Of a DNA stretch of 64,000 bases, positions 18,141 through 26,351 are shown one piece after another. The notes under the pieces were generated by a model. The model had not been told where the DNA came from. It saw only the letters and a list, made by a program, of their open reading frames with translations, and did not search any database. Within the stretch, counting starts at the first letter, position 1; every line of letters starts with the position of its first letter. This stretch comes from an uncultured Phocaeicola sp. (GTDB lineage Bacteria; Bacteroidota; Bacteroidia; Bacteroidales; Bacteroidaceae), in NCBI GenBank assembly GCA_944320815.1, contig CALUIZ010000001.1:159056-223055 (forward strand), read 5' to 3'. The translations under genes and the position numbers were made by a program.

Positions 18141-19433
18141 TCATACTTTTTTACCCGCCACCACCTCTATTAAGTTTTCTTTGCAGAAATGTTTCTGCGC
18201 GAGCATAAGGATGTCTTCAGGTGAAGTGTCCCGCACAGCGTCCAGCGAACGGCTGTAGAAGTCCATATCCAGCCCCGACGACTCGATGAATATCCATGCG
18301 TCGGAGAGCGAGAACGGGCTTTCATACGACCGGCACATGTCGCCCAGCATATAGTTGCGCACCATCTCCAGTTCCTTTTCGGGCACACGCTCCTCTCTGA
18401 GGCGGTCCATCTCCCTGTACACTTCCTTAATCACCGGTTCCACGAACTCATTTCCGGTCTCCGTACTGACTACCAGCAATCCCATACCTGGATACACCAC
18501 AAGTCCCGCCCCGATGCCATAGGTATATCCTTTCTCTTCACGGATGTTCGACATCAGGCGACTGCCAAAATATCCGCCGAACAGCGTGACGAGCACACGC
18601 AGCTTCAGATAATCGGGATGCTTGCGGTCGAGCGTAAATCCCCCGATTCTCAACGAACTCTGCAGCGCGTCCTCCTTCTCCACGAACACCCGCCTGCGGG
18701 AATCGGTCGACACCTCAGCCGGCATAGGCACCGCCAATGAAGGGACACATCCCCATTCGGCATCACCGAAATGGCGTTCCACACAGCGCACTACCTCCGG
18801 AGTCACCTTTCCCGACAGATATGCCGAACAATTGTCAGAGGTATAGTTGCAGCGGTAATACTCCTTCAGCGTCTCCACATCCATGCGGTCATAGTCTTCA
18901 AGTTCGGCGAAACGGCCCAACGGATGTGACGGTCCGAAAAGGGAACGATTCAACTGTTTGCGAGAAAGCACCTCCACCCGCTCATTGTTTACCATGAACT
19001 GATGCTTGTGCACGTCCCGTATCACATCAAACTCCTTCTCCGGGAATATAGAGTCCTTCACCATCGCAGCCACAATTTCAATGGTCCGGCTGAAATACCG
19101 GGACAAAGAATAGAGCGTCACGAAACTGCAGTCCACTGAAACCGACAAATCAAGCCATGCTCCGTAATAGTCCAGCTCTTCCGCCATTTCCGCCGAAGTG
19201 AAGCCGCGTGCCCCCTCCCTCAGCATCCGGTTGGTGAACACGGCCTGAAGCGGCCTGTCCTGCTGGAGCTGCCCGCTCCGGATTACCAGGTCAAAACGTA
19301 CCACATCTTCGCTTCCCGCCTGTATGGTAAACAGCGGCATGCCGTTTCTCATCTGACGCCTTTCCGGACGGACAATCAGGAAATCATCCAACTGACGGAT
19401 TTCAGGCGCAATTGTTCTGTCAAGCACACTCAT
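18141..19433 (-). CDS. M16 (pitrilysin/insulinase) family protein lacking the zinc motif
   Basis: This 430-residue protein has two M16 halves (about 20-215 and 230-425) with no signal peptide. Where active members carry HxxEH this one reads TNRMLREGARG (about residue 67), so it has no zinc ligands and should be proteolytically inactive. The second half keeps the typical SNIREEKGYTYGIGAG segment with the substrate-binding Arg and Tyr. This is the pattern of the non-catalytic subunit of heterodimeric M16B enzymes such as mitochondrial processing peptidase. No catalytic partner lies in the window. The ATG overlaps the kdsB stop by four bases. Confidence 0.88.
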   Translation of the reverse strand: MSVLDRTIAPEIRQLDDFLIVRPERRQMRNGMPLFTIQAGSEDVVRFDLVIRSGQLQQDRPLQAVFTNRMLREGARGFTSAEMAEELDYYGAWLDLSVSVDCSFVTLYSLSRYFSRTIEIVAAMVKDSIFPEKEFDVIRDVHKHQFMVNNERVEVLSRKQLNRSLFGPSHPLGRFAELEDYDRMDVETLKEYYRCNYTSDNCSAYLSGKVTPEVVRCVERHFGDAEWGCVPSLAVPMPAEVSTDSRRRVFVEKEDALQSSLRIGGFTLDRKHPDYLKLRVLVTLFGGYFGSRLMSNIREEKGYTYGIGAGLVVYPGMGLLVVSTETGNEFVEPVIKEVYREMDRLREERVPEKELEMVRNYMLGDMCRSYESPFSLSDAWIFIESSGLDMDFYSRSLDAVRDTSPEDILMLAQKHFCKENLIEVVAGKKV

Positions 19434-20191
19434 TTCAGTTCCTGATGTTGACGTAAGAACTCTTCGGCACGTGCCAGATCCTGAGGAGTGTCGATGCCGA
19501 TCGTCTCCATTTCAGTGACACCCACTTTTATCACATTGCCGTTTTCAAGCCACCGCAGCTGTTCAAGCGACTCTGCCAGTTCCAGCGGTGACTGAGGCAG
19601 GGCCGTGATTTCCTTCAGCACGGAAGCACGGTAGGCATAAAGTCCTATATGCTTATAATACACATGATTTGCCAGCCATTCCCCGCGGTCACGGTTCCGC
19701 TGGAACGGGATGACAGAGCGGCTGAAATACAGGGCCTGCATCTGGCTGTTCACCACCACCTTGGGTGAGTTGGGGTTTTCCAGCGCCTCATACCCGTCTT
19801 CCGGAGTGAAAGGTTTCACCAACGTAGCGATTTGCGTGTCCGCATCATCAAAGCAGGCTTTCACCGCCTCCAACTGCGAATGCCGGATAAAAGGTTCATC
19901 ACCCTGGATGTTGACCACCACATCGTATCCTTGCCCAACCTTGCAGTAAGCCTCATAGCAGCGGTCCGTACCACTCTTGTGGTTCACCGAAGTCATCACC
20001 GCCTTTCCGCCGAAAGCCTTTACGGCCGCTTCAATCCGTTCGTCATCGGTCGCCACATACGCGTCGTCCAACACGCCCGCAACCTGTTCGTACACTCTCT
20101 GAATCACGGGCTTCCCTCCCAACATGGCCAGAGGCTTGGCGGGGAAGCGCGTGGACGCATATCTTGCCGGAATGATTCCTATAAATTTCAT
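19430..20191 (-). CDS. kdsB: 3-deoxy-manno-octulosonate cytidylyltransferase (CMP-KDO synthetase)
   Basis: This 253-residue protein starts MKFIGIIPARYASTRFPAKP, the nucleotide-binding loop of KDO cytidylyltransferases, and contains VVNIQGDEPFI (about 92-102), whose Asp binds magnesium. It activates KDO with CTP for the inner core of lipopolysaccharide, in the cytoplasm. Length is normal for the family. It is first in a four-gene minus-strand operon (kdsB, M16-like, MORN, phosphatase) with two ATGA overlaps. Confidence 0.96.
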   Translation of the reverse strand: MKFIGIIPARYASTRFPAKPLAMLGGKPVIQRVYEQVAGVLDDAYVATDDERIEAAVKAFGGKAVMTSVNHKSGTDRCYEAYCKVGQGYDVVVNIQGDEPFIRHSQLEAVKACFDDADTQIATLVKPFTPEDGYEALENPNSPKVVVNSQMQALYFSRSVIPFQRNRDRGEWLANHVYYKHIGLYAYRASVLKEITALPQSPLELAESLEQLRWLENGNVIKVGVTEMETIGIDTPQDLARAEEFLRQHQELK

Positions 20192-20221
20192 ATTCTGTCT
20201 TTGCTTTAGAAATTAGATTGA

Positions 20222-20229
20222 CAAAGTTA
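20222..20229 (-). promoter_or_regulatory. -7 element for the kdsB operon
   Basis: TAACTTTG on the minus strand matches TAnnTTTG and lies 31 bases before the kdsB ATG, giving a short leader. The rest of 20230-20373 is AT-rich with nothing else recognised. Confidence 0.55.
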
Positions 20230-20373
20230 CTAAAATCTATCGAAAAACCGCCGGAATTCGGCAGATTAACGTAATAGGAATTGCAAATCAGAAAGTTAAG
20301 TAAGTGATCAAAAATATTTTTATACTCAACACAAAATATTAATATTGTATCATGATATTTTAGAATGTAAATC

Positions 20374-20906
20374 ATGAAACATATAAAAGTGCTTGAATTA
20401 AGTGAGGCTGATCGCCCCAAATTGGAGAAAGGCTATCCATAATGGCCCTACTCATAACTATCGTATCAGATGTAAATCCATATTGTTGAGGTCATCAGGA
20501 AAATCAGCTTCAGAAATAGCCGAAATATTCGATGTGACAATACCAAAACAGTATACGCTTGGATAATATTTTGCCATGATTACCCGAAGGAATCAATACA
20601 AAGGCTTTACAACACAAGAATCCATCAATGCAGACTAGCTGTGGATTTTCTTGACAGGTTCTCCTTTGAGGTAAAGAAGAAAACGGTGGTTGTCCTTGAC
20701 AATGCTTCTGTCCATAGAAATCGGAAGATAAAGGAAATAAGAAAAATATGGGAGGACAGAGGATTATTCCTTTTCTATCTTCCACCATTGTGGCGCATAT
20801 TGAAAGGCAAATGGATAGGACCTGCGATTACAATACTAGGGACTCGCTATTCTATTGTACAAACAGAGCTCTAGCATCTGTAGGTACGAACTTATTTGTG
20901 AATTAA
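20374..20906 (+). pseudogene. IS630-family transposase remnant (copy 1, internally deleted)
   Basis: The fragment starts MKHIKVLELSEADRPKLEKGY, hits a stop, then continues in another frame with a helix-turn-helix region (ILLRSSGKSASEIAEIFDV). The middle is missing. It resumes near 20571 and runs into the DDE_3 catalytic core (KKTVVVLDNASVHRNRKIKE, then LFLFYLPP). The expected proline-rich motif with the last catalytic Glu is deleted, and a further frameshift separates LWRILKGKW from the tail CDYNTRDSLFYCTNRALA. At least three disruptions make it dead. Typical full-length relatives are about 340-350 residues. Confidence 0.85.
20571..20700 (+). repeat. Direct repeat, left copy (IS630 core)
   Basis: About 130 bases from TTGCCATGATTACC to GTTGTCCTTGAC are nearly identical to 22866-22996, differing by a few substitutions and one single-base indel near 20636. 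Both copies have the same orientation and enclose the broken lipoprotein gene. Confidence 0.9.
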
Positions 20907-20970
20907 TCATATGTATAAAATTAATTTTGAATAGTTACTTGTGTTATTCTTAATACTTTACTAAACATAA

Positions 20971-21999
20971 TTAATCATCTTCTAGATAAGTGAATTTAAC
21001 TAATTTAGGATTGCCCTCCTCATTTTTTATCGTAGCATAAAAAGTCCCAGATGTTGCAGATACACTCAATGCGTAAATTCTTGAAGGAGGGCTGTAACTT
21101 TTTTTGAAATTACCTTTCCAGTCAAAACATAAAATATATGACATATCGTAAATCCTCTATATGCTTCAGGCTGAAGCATACCCTTATAAGAAACCTCATG
21201 TTTACCATCCACTCCAGATATACTTAATTTGGCTTCAGGTAAAGATGCTGGCCCTACTATCTTTTTTATTAGTGTTAGATCTGAAGAAAAGAACTCAATA
21301 ATAGAATTTTCATTAGATGCAAAAAAAAATACTACCCAAGTGTGCATTTGCTCCAAGATATCCCTGTCCAACATTAAAAGTCATATAATCAAAATCCATC
21401 GGCATTTTAGGTTCAATCTTCCCTTTAGACGATGCAATCAATCTAGGAGGTTGCTGATTTATGTTTGCCTGACGATTAACATAATGAAATGGATTCACAT
21501 AAATTATCGAATCACCATAAGATACTGGAGAGGTAGTAATAATATAATTTTGAGAAAGTGGTAATAATTCAGGTTTATAGCTTTTATCAGTCAATATTTT
21601 CTCAATATTTATGTTATACAATGTTCTCTTTATGTAATCTGTCACACGCATTACATCTCCATCATAGTGCATTTGCGCATAAAGTAATTCTTCAGGGCCT
21701 TCACCGAATGGTAATAGTTTAGCTATAAGTTGCTGATTACGCATACTATAAATATTCAAAAAATTACCAGCAGCTTGATTATTCTCCATAATCAATATAG
21801 AATCAGCGTACACATAAAATTTTTTTGCATAAATACTATCTATCGGATACCATACACTGTCTTCTTTTAGTAAATTTGAGTTAGTCAAAACGTGTTCATC
21901 TAAAGTGACAACTTCTATATTATTTTTTTCTGAACATGATGATGTAATAGTTGCCAGTATTAAGACCATGATAAAACTTATTGCTAGAGTATATCGCAT
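20971..21999 (-). pseudogene. Six-bladed beta-propeller (TolB-like) lipoprotein, two frameshifts
   Basis: The frame opens at the ATG ending at 21999 with a lipoprotein signal (ILATITSSC) and reads on to an early stop after LGSIFFCI, at a run of nine T in the coding strand (near 21321-21329). Removing one T restores the frame into SNENSIIEFFSSDLTLIKK. A second shift near 21140 must be crossed to reach the natural C-terminus, SYILCFDWKGNFKKSY and KLVKFTYLEDD, ending at 20971. The pieces resemble the Bacteroidota 6-bladed propeller lipoproteins (BF3164/TolB-like). Base composition is far more AT-rich than its neighbours, and it is bracketed by transposase remnants, so it was probably acquired and then decayed. 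Confidence 0.75.
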
Positions 22000-22272
22000 A
22001 GGAAATCTATGAATTATAAGCATTATAATAATGATGTATCAATTTTTTACAAAGATAACTTTAGTTGGTTTTAATTGAAGAAAAAAATAGTATTAAAAAA
22101 TGATAATGTATAAATGTGCCATATAGAATTGTTCGTTTTAAAATTAGGCATTATATAAGATTAATTTGTTATAAGTAGATGTTCAAAATTAGTTTATATC
22201 ATATAGATTTGGTACCCTTGCCTCATAAACCTCAAAGATACAGTTATAGGCAAAGTCAAATTAATCATATTA
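22000..22272. other. AT-rich intergenic stretch, nothing recognised
   Basis: This very AT-rich stretch between the broken lipoprotein and the second transposase remnant has no convincing open frame, hairpin or TAnnTTTG promoter. Confidence 0.6.
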
Positions 22273-22996
22273 AGGGACTCCGAACGATTGACGTTGGAAG
22301 CGGGTTTCCGGTAGGAAGACAGCCATTGCTTCCGCATGCGTTGCCGTGCCGTACTGCTCAAACCGTCAGGGCTTTCAAGCAAGCAGGTAGGTTTGCAGAC
22401 GGAGATGTCGCATGTATCCGTCAACTTTTGGGTGAAACGTTTCATGCAAGAAGGCATCAGTGCCTGCAGATCCGCCCCGGCCGTGGGCGCAAACCTATCA
22501 TGGACTGCACGAGTTGTTCGCAAAGCTATAGAACAGGGCAGGCAGAGCGTCAGCAAAGCTCGCGAAGCTTGGCAGAAGGCCGCAGGCAAGGAAGCGAGCG
22601 ACCTGACATTCAAGCGTTTTTTATCAGCACTGGCGCAAGGTATAAGCGAATAAGGGAATGTCCAAGAGTACCTTCGCCGCAACTCTATGCGTATAAGGCC
22701 GAGAAGTTGCAAGAACTTGAACATCTAAACATAGACGGCAAGGTGAACCCTTACTACACCGATGAAAGTCATGTATGTACCGATGGCTATGTACCTTACG
22801 GATGGCAGTTCAAAGATGGGAATGTCTATATTCCATCCGGGAAAACAGCAAGACTTAATATATCTTTGCCATGATTACCCGAAGGAATCAATACAAAGGC
22901 TTTACGACACAAGAATTCATCAATGCAGACAGGCTTGTGGTTTTTCTTGACAGGTTATCCTTTGAGGTAAAGAAGAAAACGGTGGTTGTCCTTGAC
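22273..22996 (+). pseudogene. IS630-family transposase remnant (copy 2, 3' truncated)
   Basis: The readable part starts with RDSERLTLEAGFR, has an in-frame stop at 22312, then FRMRCRAVLLKPSGLSSKQV with the N-terminal helix-turn-helix domain. After frameshifts it continues with PSPQLYAYKAEKLQELEHLN, DESHVCTDGYVPYGWQFKDG and the core up to KKTVVVLD, where it ends abruptly at the stop codon of ogt. The catalytic Asn-Ala-Ser region and everything after it are lost. Copy 1 keeps the 3' half and copy 2 the 5' half, so between them most of the original gene can be reconstructed. Confidence 0.85.
22866..22996 (+). repeat. Direct repeat, right copy (IS630 core)
   Basis: This is the partner of 20571-20700. 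Its last bases overlap the stop codon of ogt on the other strand, so one end of the scar lies exactly at the end of that gene. Confidence 0.9.
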
Positions 22997-23529
22997 TACA
23001 GAAACGGGAATCTGCCTGTTCCCTTCTCCAGTTCCAGAAGAAACTTTTTCGCTTCGAGTCCTCCGCCATAGCCTGTAAGCGAACGGTCGGAGCCGATTAT
23101 TCTGTGGCAGGGAATGAAAATGGAAAGCGCGTTCGCCCCGTTGGCATTCGCCACGGCACGGACGGCTCCAGGCATTCCGAGGCGTTCCGCCATCCCGCCA
23201 TAAGTAAATGTTTCTCCATAAGGTATCTCCAGCAGCATGCTCCATACTTTCTTCTGGAAGTCCGTACCCGCAGTCAGCAGCGGTACGTCGAATGCTGTGC
23301 GCTCGTGACGGAAATATCCGTCCAATTGTCCGGCAGCCTCCTGTACCACATCCGACATGCCTTCCTCATAGACGGCCTTCAGCAAATTCTGGAGACGTCT
23401 CTCCACCCGTCCGGGATGTTTCTCGTCCACCCAGTTGCACAAACAAAGCCTGTCGCCGTACGAGCCGAGCAGCAGTTCCCCACAAGGGGAGCAATACCGC
23501 TGCACCAATATTTTATGGAACGCCTTCAT
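22996..23529 (-). CDS. ogt: Methylated-DNA--protein-cysteine S-methyltransferase
   Basis: This 177-residue protein has the active-site motif IPCHRIIGSDRSLTGYGGG (about 138-156), whose Cys accepts the alkyl group from O6-methylguanine. The helix-turn-helix segment before it (ETFTYGGMAERLGMPGAVRAV) inserts into DNA. It repairs alkylated DNA once per protein molecule. Its ATG overlaps the stop of the upstream MFS pump by four bases, so the two are one operon. The last codons (GRFPFL) abut the transposase scar; the C-terminus looks complete, but the stop may have been supplied by the insertion. Confidence 0.95.
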   Translation of the reverse strand: MKAFHKILVQRYCSPCGELLLGSYGDRLCLCNWVDEKHPGRVERRLQNLLKAVYEEGMSDVVQEAAGQLDGYFRHERTAFDVPLLTAGTDFQKKVWSMLLEIPYGETFTYGGMAERLGMPGAVRAVANANGANALSIFIPCHRIIGSDRSLTGYGGGLEAKKFLLELEKGTGRFPFL

Positions 23530-24752
23530 TTTGCTGTTACATTCGGACGCACATCAGGCAGGAACACGGCGACGATTCCCAACAGCGGAAGCCATGTGCT
23601 GACCTTGAAAATGAATTCGACACTCGTCAGGTCGGCCAGCCAGCCGAAAAATGCGGAACCGATACCGCCCAGCCCGAACATCAGTCCGAAAAAGATGCCG
23701 GCAATCATCCCCACCTTGTCAGGCTTCAGGTCGGTGGCATACACCACGATGGCTGAAAAGGCCGAAGCAATCACCAGGCCGGTAATGACGGACATCACGA
23801 CTGTCCAGAACAGATTGAGATAGGGCATCACAAGCGTAAAGGGAGCCGCGCCAAGGATGGAAAAGAGAATGACGTATTTCCGCCCGTAGCGGTCGCCGAG
23901 AAAGCCTCCGAGCAGCGTGCCCGCCGCAAAGGCGGCCAGATAGGCAAACAGACAGAACTGCGACTGCTGTACCGTGACACCGAACTTCTCCATCAGGAAG
24001 AAAGTGAAATAGCTCGTCATGCAGGCATTGAAAAAGTATTTTGAGAATATCATCAGCACCAGAATACCCAATGCCATCCTGACGGTCCGTGGAGGGAGAC
24101 TGCAGACGGCTGTCCGGGTTCTGCGGTGGAATGTCCTTATCTCCGCAAGCATCAGACTGTACCAGCTTCCCACCCGCATCAGCAGGATGGAGGCCAGCAA
24201 AGCGGCCAACGCGAACCATCCCACGGCATGCTGCCCGTAAGGAATGACTACCAGAGCGGCCAGAAGCGGCCCGAGGGCATTCCCTCCGTTGCCTCCTACC
24301 TGAAAGATGGACTGTGCCAGACTTTTCCTGCCTCCCGAAGCCATCTGTGCCACCCGCGAGGCTTCGGGATGGAACACGGAAGAGCCGCAGCCGATTACGG
24401 CGACCGCCAGAAGTATCAGCAGAAAACTGGGAGCGAAAGCCAGAGACACCAGTCCCACAAGCGTGAAACACATGCCCGCCGCCAGCGAATAGGGCTGCGG
24501 ATGGCGGTCGGCATAACGCCCCACAAAAGGCTGGAACACAGAAGATGTAAGCTGGAACACCAGCGTGATGACACCTATCTGCGCGAATGTGAAACCGAAC
24601 TTGTCCTTCAACAGAGGATAGATGGCCGGAATGACCGACTGAATCATATCGTTCAGCAGATGACAGGTCCCTATCGTGAACAGAATGGCATAGGCCGTTC
24701 CCTCCGCCATACGGGGATGTCCTTTCAGTTTGTCCAACACGTAACCAATCAT
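23526..24752 (-). CDS. MFS efflux transporter, fosmidomycin-resistance (Fsr) type
   Basis: This 408-residue protein with about 12 membrane segments opens with GTAYAILFTIGTCHLLNDMI, the helix-1 pattern of Fsr pumps, followed by QSVIPAIYPLLKDKFGFTFAQIG. FLGDRYGRKYV is the second-half loop motif. I chose the ATG ending at 24752: AAGGA precedes it and a strong promoter lies at 24777-24808. In-frame codons back to 24887 would lie upstream of that promoter and encode no membrane segment. The family exports small drugs or sugar phosphates by proton antiport. It is co-transcribed with ogt. Confidence 0.9.
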   Translation of the reverse strand: MIGYVLDKLKGHPRMAEGTAYAILFTIGTCHLLNDMIQSVIPAIYPLLKDKFGFTFAQIGVITLVFQLTSSVFQPFVGRYADRHPQPYSLAAGMCFTLVGLVSLAFAPSFLLILLAVAVIGCGSSVFHPEASRVAQMASGGRKSLAQSIFQVGGNGGNALGPLLAALVVIPYGQHAVGWFALAALLASILLMRVGSWYSLMLAEIRTFHRRTRTAVCSLPPRTVRMALGILVLMIFSKYFFNACMTSYFTFFLMEKFGVTVQQSQFCLFAYLAAFAAGTLLGGFLGDRYGRKYVILFSILGAAPFTLVMPYLNLFWTVVMSVITGLVIASAFSAIVVYATDLKPDKVGMIAGIFFGLMFGLGGIGSAFFGWLADLTSVEFIFKVSTWLPLLGIVAVFLPDVRPNVTAK

Positions 24753-24776
24753 ATTCCTTGATTCCTTTTTACGCCG

Positions 24777-24808
24777 CAAAAGTAGCGACATTCCCCATAA
24801 TCCGCAAA
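24777..24808 (-). promoter_or_regulatory. Promoter of the MFS-ogt operon
   Basis: On the minus strand TTTG (24805-24808), a 20-base spacer and TACTTTTG (24777-24784) give a full Bacteroidota consensus. The start of transcription would be near 24770, which fixes the MFS start at 24752. Confidence 0.75.
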
Positions 24809-24954
24809 CGAAAGGGAGGGATTTTTCGACCGGAAAAAGCCAAAAGGAAACAAGTCGCACAATATGCCGGTATTCACATTGAAACACCTGTCTGTTTTAT
24901 GGAGAACAACGGCATATTTTCGGTAAAACGACAAAACGTTCTCCAGGAAAAATG

Positions 24955-24962
24955 TAACTTTG
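24955..24962 (+). promoter_or_regulatory. -7 element for the HPPK-like gene
   Basis: TAACTTTG matches TAnnTTTG 21 bases before the ATG at 24983, and argues against an upstream in-frame start at 24758. The -33 region is weak. Confidence 0.55.
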
Positions 24963-24982
24963 CCGCACAAAAGCGAATCCGC

Positions 24983-25378
24983 ATGAAAACATCCCACAAC
25001 TGCCTTCTGTGTCTGGGCTCGAACGTCGATGCAGAAGTCCACCTGAAAAGGGCGGAAAAGACGTTAGACAGAATGTTCCCGAACATCCGTTGGGGAAAGT
25101 CCGTCTGCACTCCGCCTGAAGGGAACGGGGGGAAAGGTCCCGACTACCTCAACCGGATAGCCCGCTTTGAAACGGAACTGACAGAAAAGGAAGTGGAAAG
25201 GATTGTCAAGAACGTGGAAAAGGAAAACGGACGCAGACCGGATGACAAGCAGTCCGGTTTTGTCCCGCTGGACATCGACCTGCTGCAATACGGTCCGCAG
25301 GTGCTGAGACCACTCGACTTTGGGAAAGAATATGTGCGCAAAGCTTTGCAGGCCTTCTCCGAAGACCACGGACAATGA
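24983..25378 (+). CDS. HPPK-like protein (7,8-dihydro-6-hydroxymethylpterin pyrophosphokinase family)
   Basis: This small protein of 131 residues has the family pattern: CLGSNVDAEVHLKRAEKTL near the N-terminus, PDYLNRIARFET in the middle, and NGRRPDDKQSGFVPLDIDLL (about 87-106) with the magnesium-binding Asp pair (DID). Normal HPPK is about 160 residues, makes the dihydropterin pyrophosphate used in folate synthesis, and has Arg before the DxD; here that position is Val. The protein is short and may be a divergent or specialised paralogue. The start was chosen because a -7 element precedes it. Its stop lies one base from the stop of the gene on the other strand. Confidence 0.75.
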   Translation: MKTSHNCLLCLGSNVDAEVHLKRAEKTLDRMFPNIRWGKSVCTPPEGNGGKGPDYLNRIARFETELTEKEVERIVKNVEKENGRRPDDKQSGFVPLDIDLLQYGPQVLRPLDFGKEYVRKALQAFSEDHGQ

Positions 25379-25379
25379 A

Positions 25380-26201
25380 TCAGTCGAACTTCACATACCC
25401 CAGCCGCGTGTAACGCACACCGTGCGACTCGTAATGCGACATCACTTTCGCCGATTTCACGCGGAGTGTCTCATATTTCTCCACCTTCCTGCTCCGGCAA
25501 CTCAGTGCATTCGGAGTGAGGCTGCGGGCTGCCGCCTTTACAAGAAAGGTGAAACGGTTGCCGTCGCGGTCGGCGGCCAGCACATTCTGGTCCACAAAAA
25601 AGTCGGGCTTGTATGCGTCCACCTGAAGACGCACGTTCAGCACCACGAGCTGCAGGTCTTTCAGTCTGTCGCCCGCATTCCCCACAAACCGGCTGACCGA
25701 AGCCACACGCGGCTTATGGACGGTAAATTCAAAATGGACGGTAACGAGACAGCCCGCCAGCTCCTTCAGGCGGTCGTACTTTCTGCCGGCAGGGACAAAC
25801 TTGTTTGCCAGCCAATACACGTAAGACGGATCAATATAGAAAATTTCAGAAAGGTGTTTCCCTTTGTATTTCCCGAACGGAATGATTTCATCGGCTTCTC
25901 CATAATATGATTCAAAGACAGAACTTCCGGCCACTCCCAGCCATACGTTACAGTTCTGGAGCAATTCAAACGCTCTGCCGGCCGCCGCCTCGAAGGTGAC
26001 ACCCAGCGTGCGGACAAACACAGGCGAACGGCGCGCCGGAAACACCCGCCAGAGCGCATAATAGGGACGGTAGGCGGCGGCCATCGTGATGACATACATG
26101 CCGTTGTCGCGGCTACGCCCCCTGTTGAAAGCTTCAATCCTCTCCATCTGTTTCCCGGCAGTCTCCGGCATTGTTCCGCGCAGTTCGTCATAAAGTTCCA
26201 T
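25380..26201 (-). CDS. Hypothetical protein with DUF3820/ExoX-C-like segment
   Basis: This 273-residue cytosolic protein is not clearly assigned. Residues about 107-140 (IIPFGKYKGKHLSEIFYIDP and YVYWLANKF) match the short FGKYKG motif seen in DUF3820 proteins and at the C-terminus of exonuclease-X-like enzymes, which may bind nucleic acid. No nuclease active site was seen. The C-terminal third is beta-rich with an invariant-looking VRYTRLGYVKFD end. It is a single gene, convergent with the HPPK-like gene with one base between the stops. Confidence 0.6.
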   Translation of the reverse strand: MELYDELRGTMPETAGKQMERIEAFNRGRSRDNGMYVITMAAAYRPYYALWRVFPARRSPVFVRTLGVTFEAAAGRAFELLQNCNVWLGVAGSSVFESYYGEADEIIPFGKYKGKHLSEIFYIDPSYVYWLANKFVPAGRKYDRLKELAGCLVTVHFEFTVHKPRVASVSRFVGNAGDRLKDLQLVVLNVRLQVDAYKPDFFVDQNVLAADRDGNRFTFLVKAAARSLTPNALSCRSRKVEKYETLRVKSAKVMSHYESHGVRYTRLGYVKFD

Positions 26202-26280
26202 CCGCCCCTCCTTTCTCTTGCGGACAAGATAAGAAAAATCTCACGGAAATGCAAACGGAAGACATGGAAATCTGTCCCGG

Positions 26281-26323
26281 AAAAACGCAGAAAGGGCAGA
26301 AAGACGAATGTCCCTCTGCCCTT
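26281..26323 (-). terminator. Rho-independent terminator of uxaB
   Basis: On the minus strand AAGGGCAG and CTGCCCTT form an 8-bp stem (26292-26323), followed after a short gap by TTTTT (26281-26285). It lies 28 bases after the uxaB stop. Confidence 0.65.
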
Positions 26324-26351
26324 CATATCATCAAAAGTGAAATCGGCCCGA

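Noticed and set aside
24753..24887. N-terminal extension of the MFS pump (in-frame to 24887)
   Set aside because: A full consensus promoter at 24777-24808 lies inside it, and the added residues form no membrane segment.
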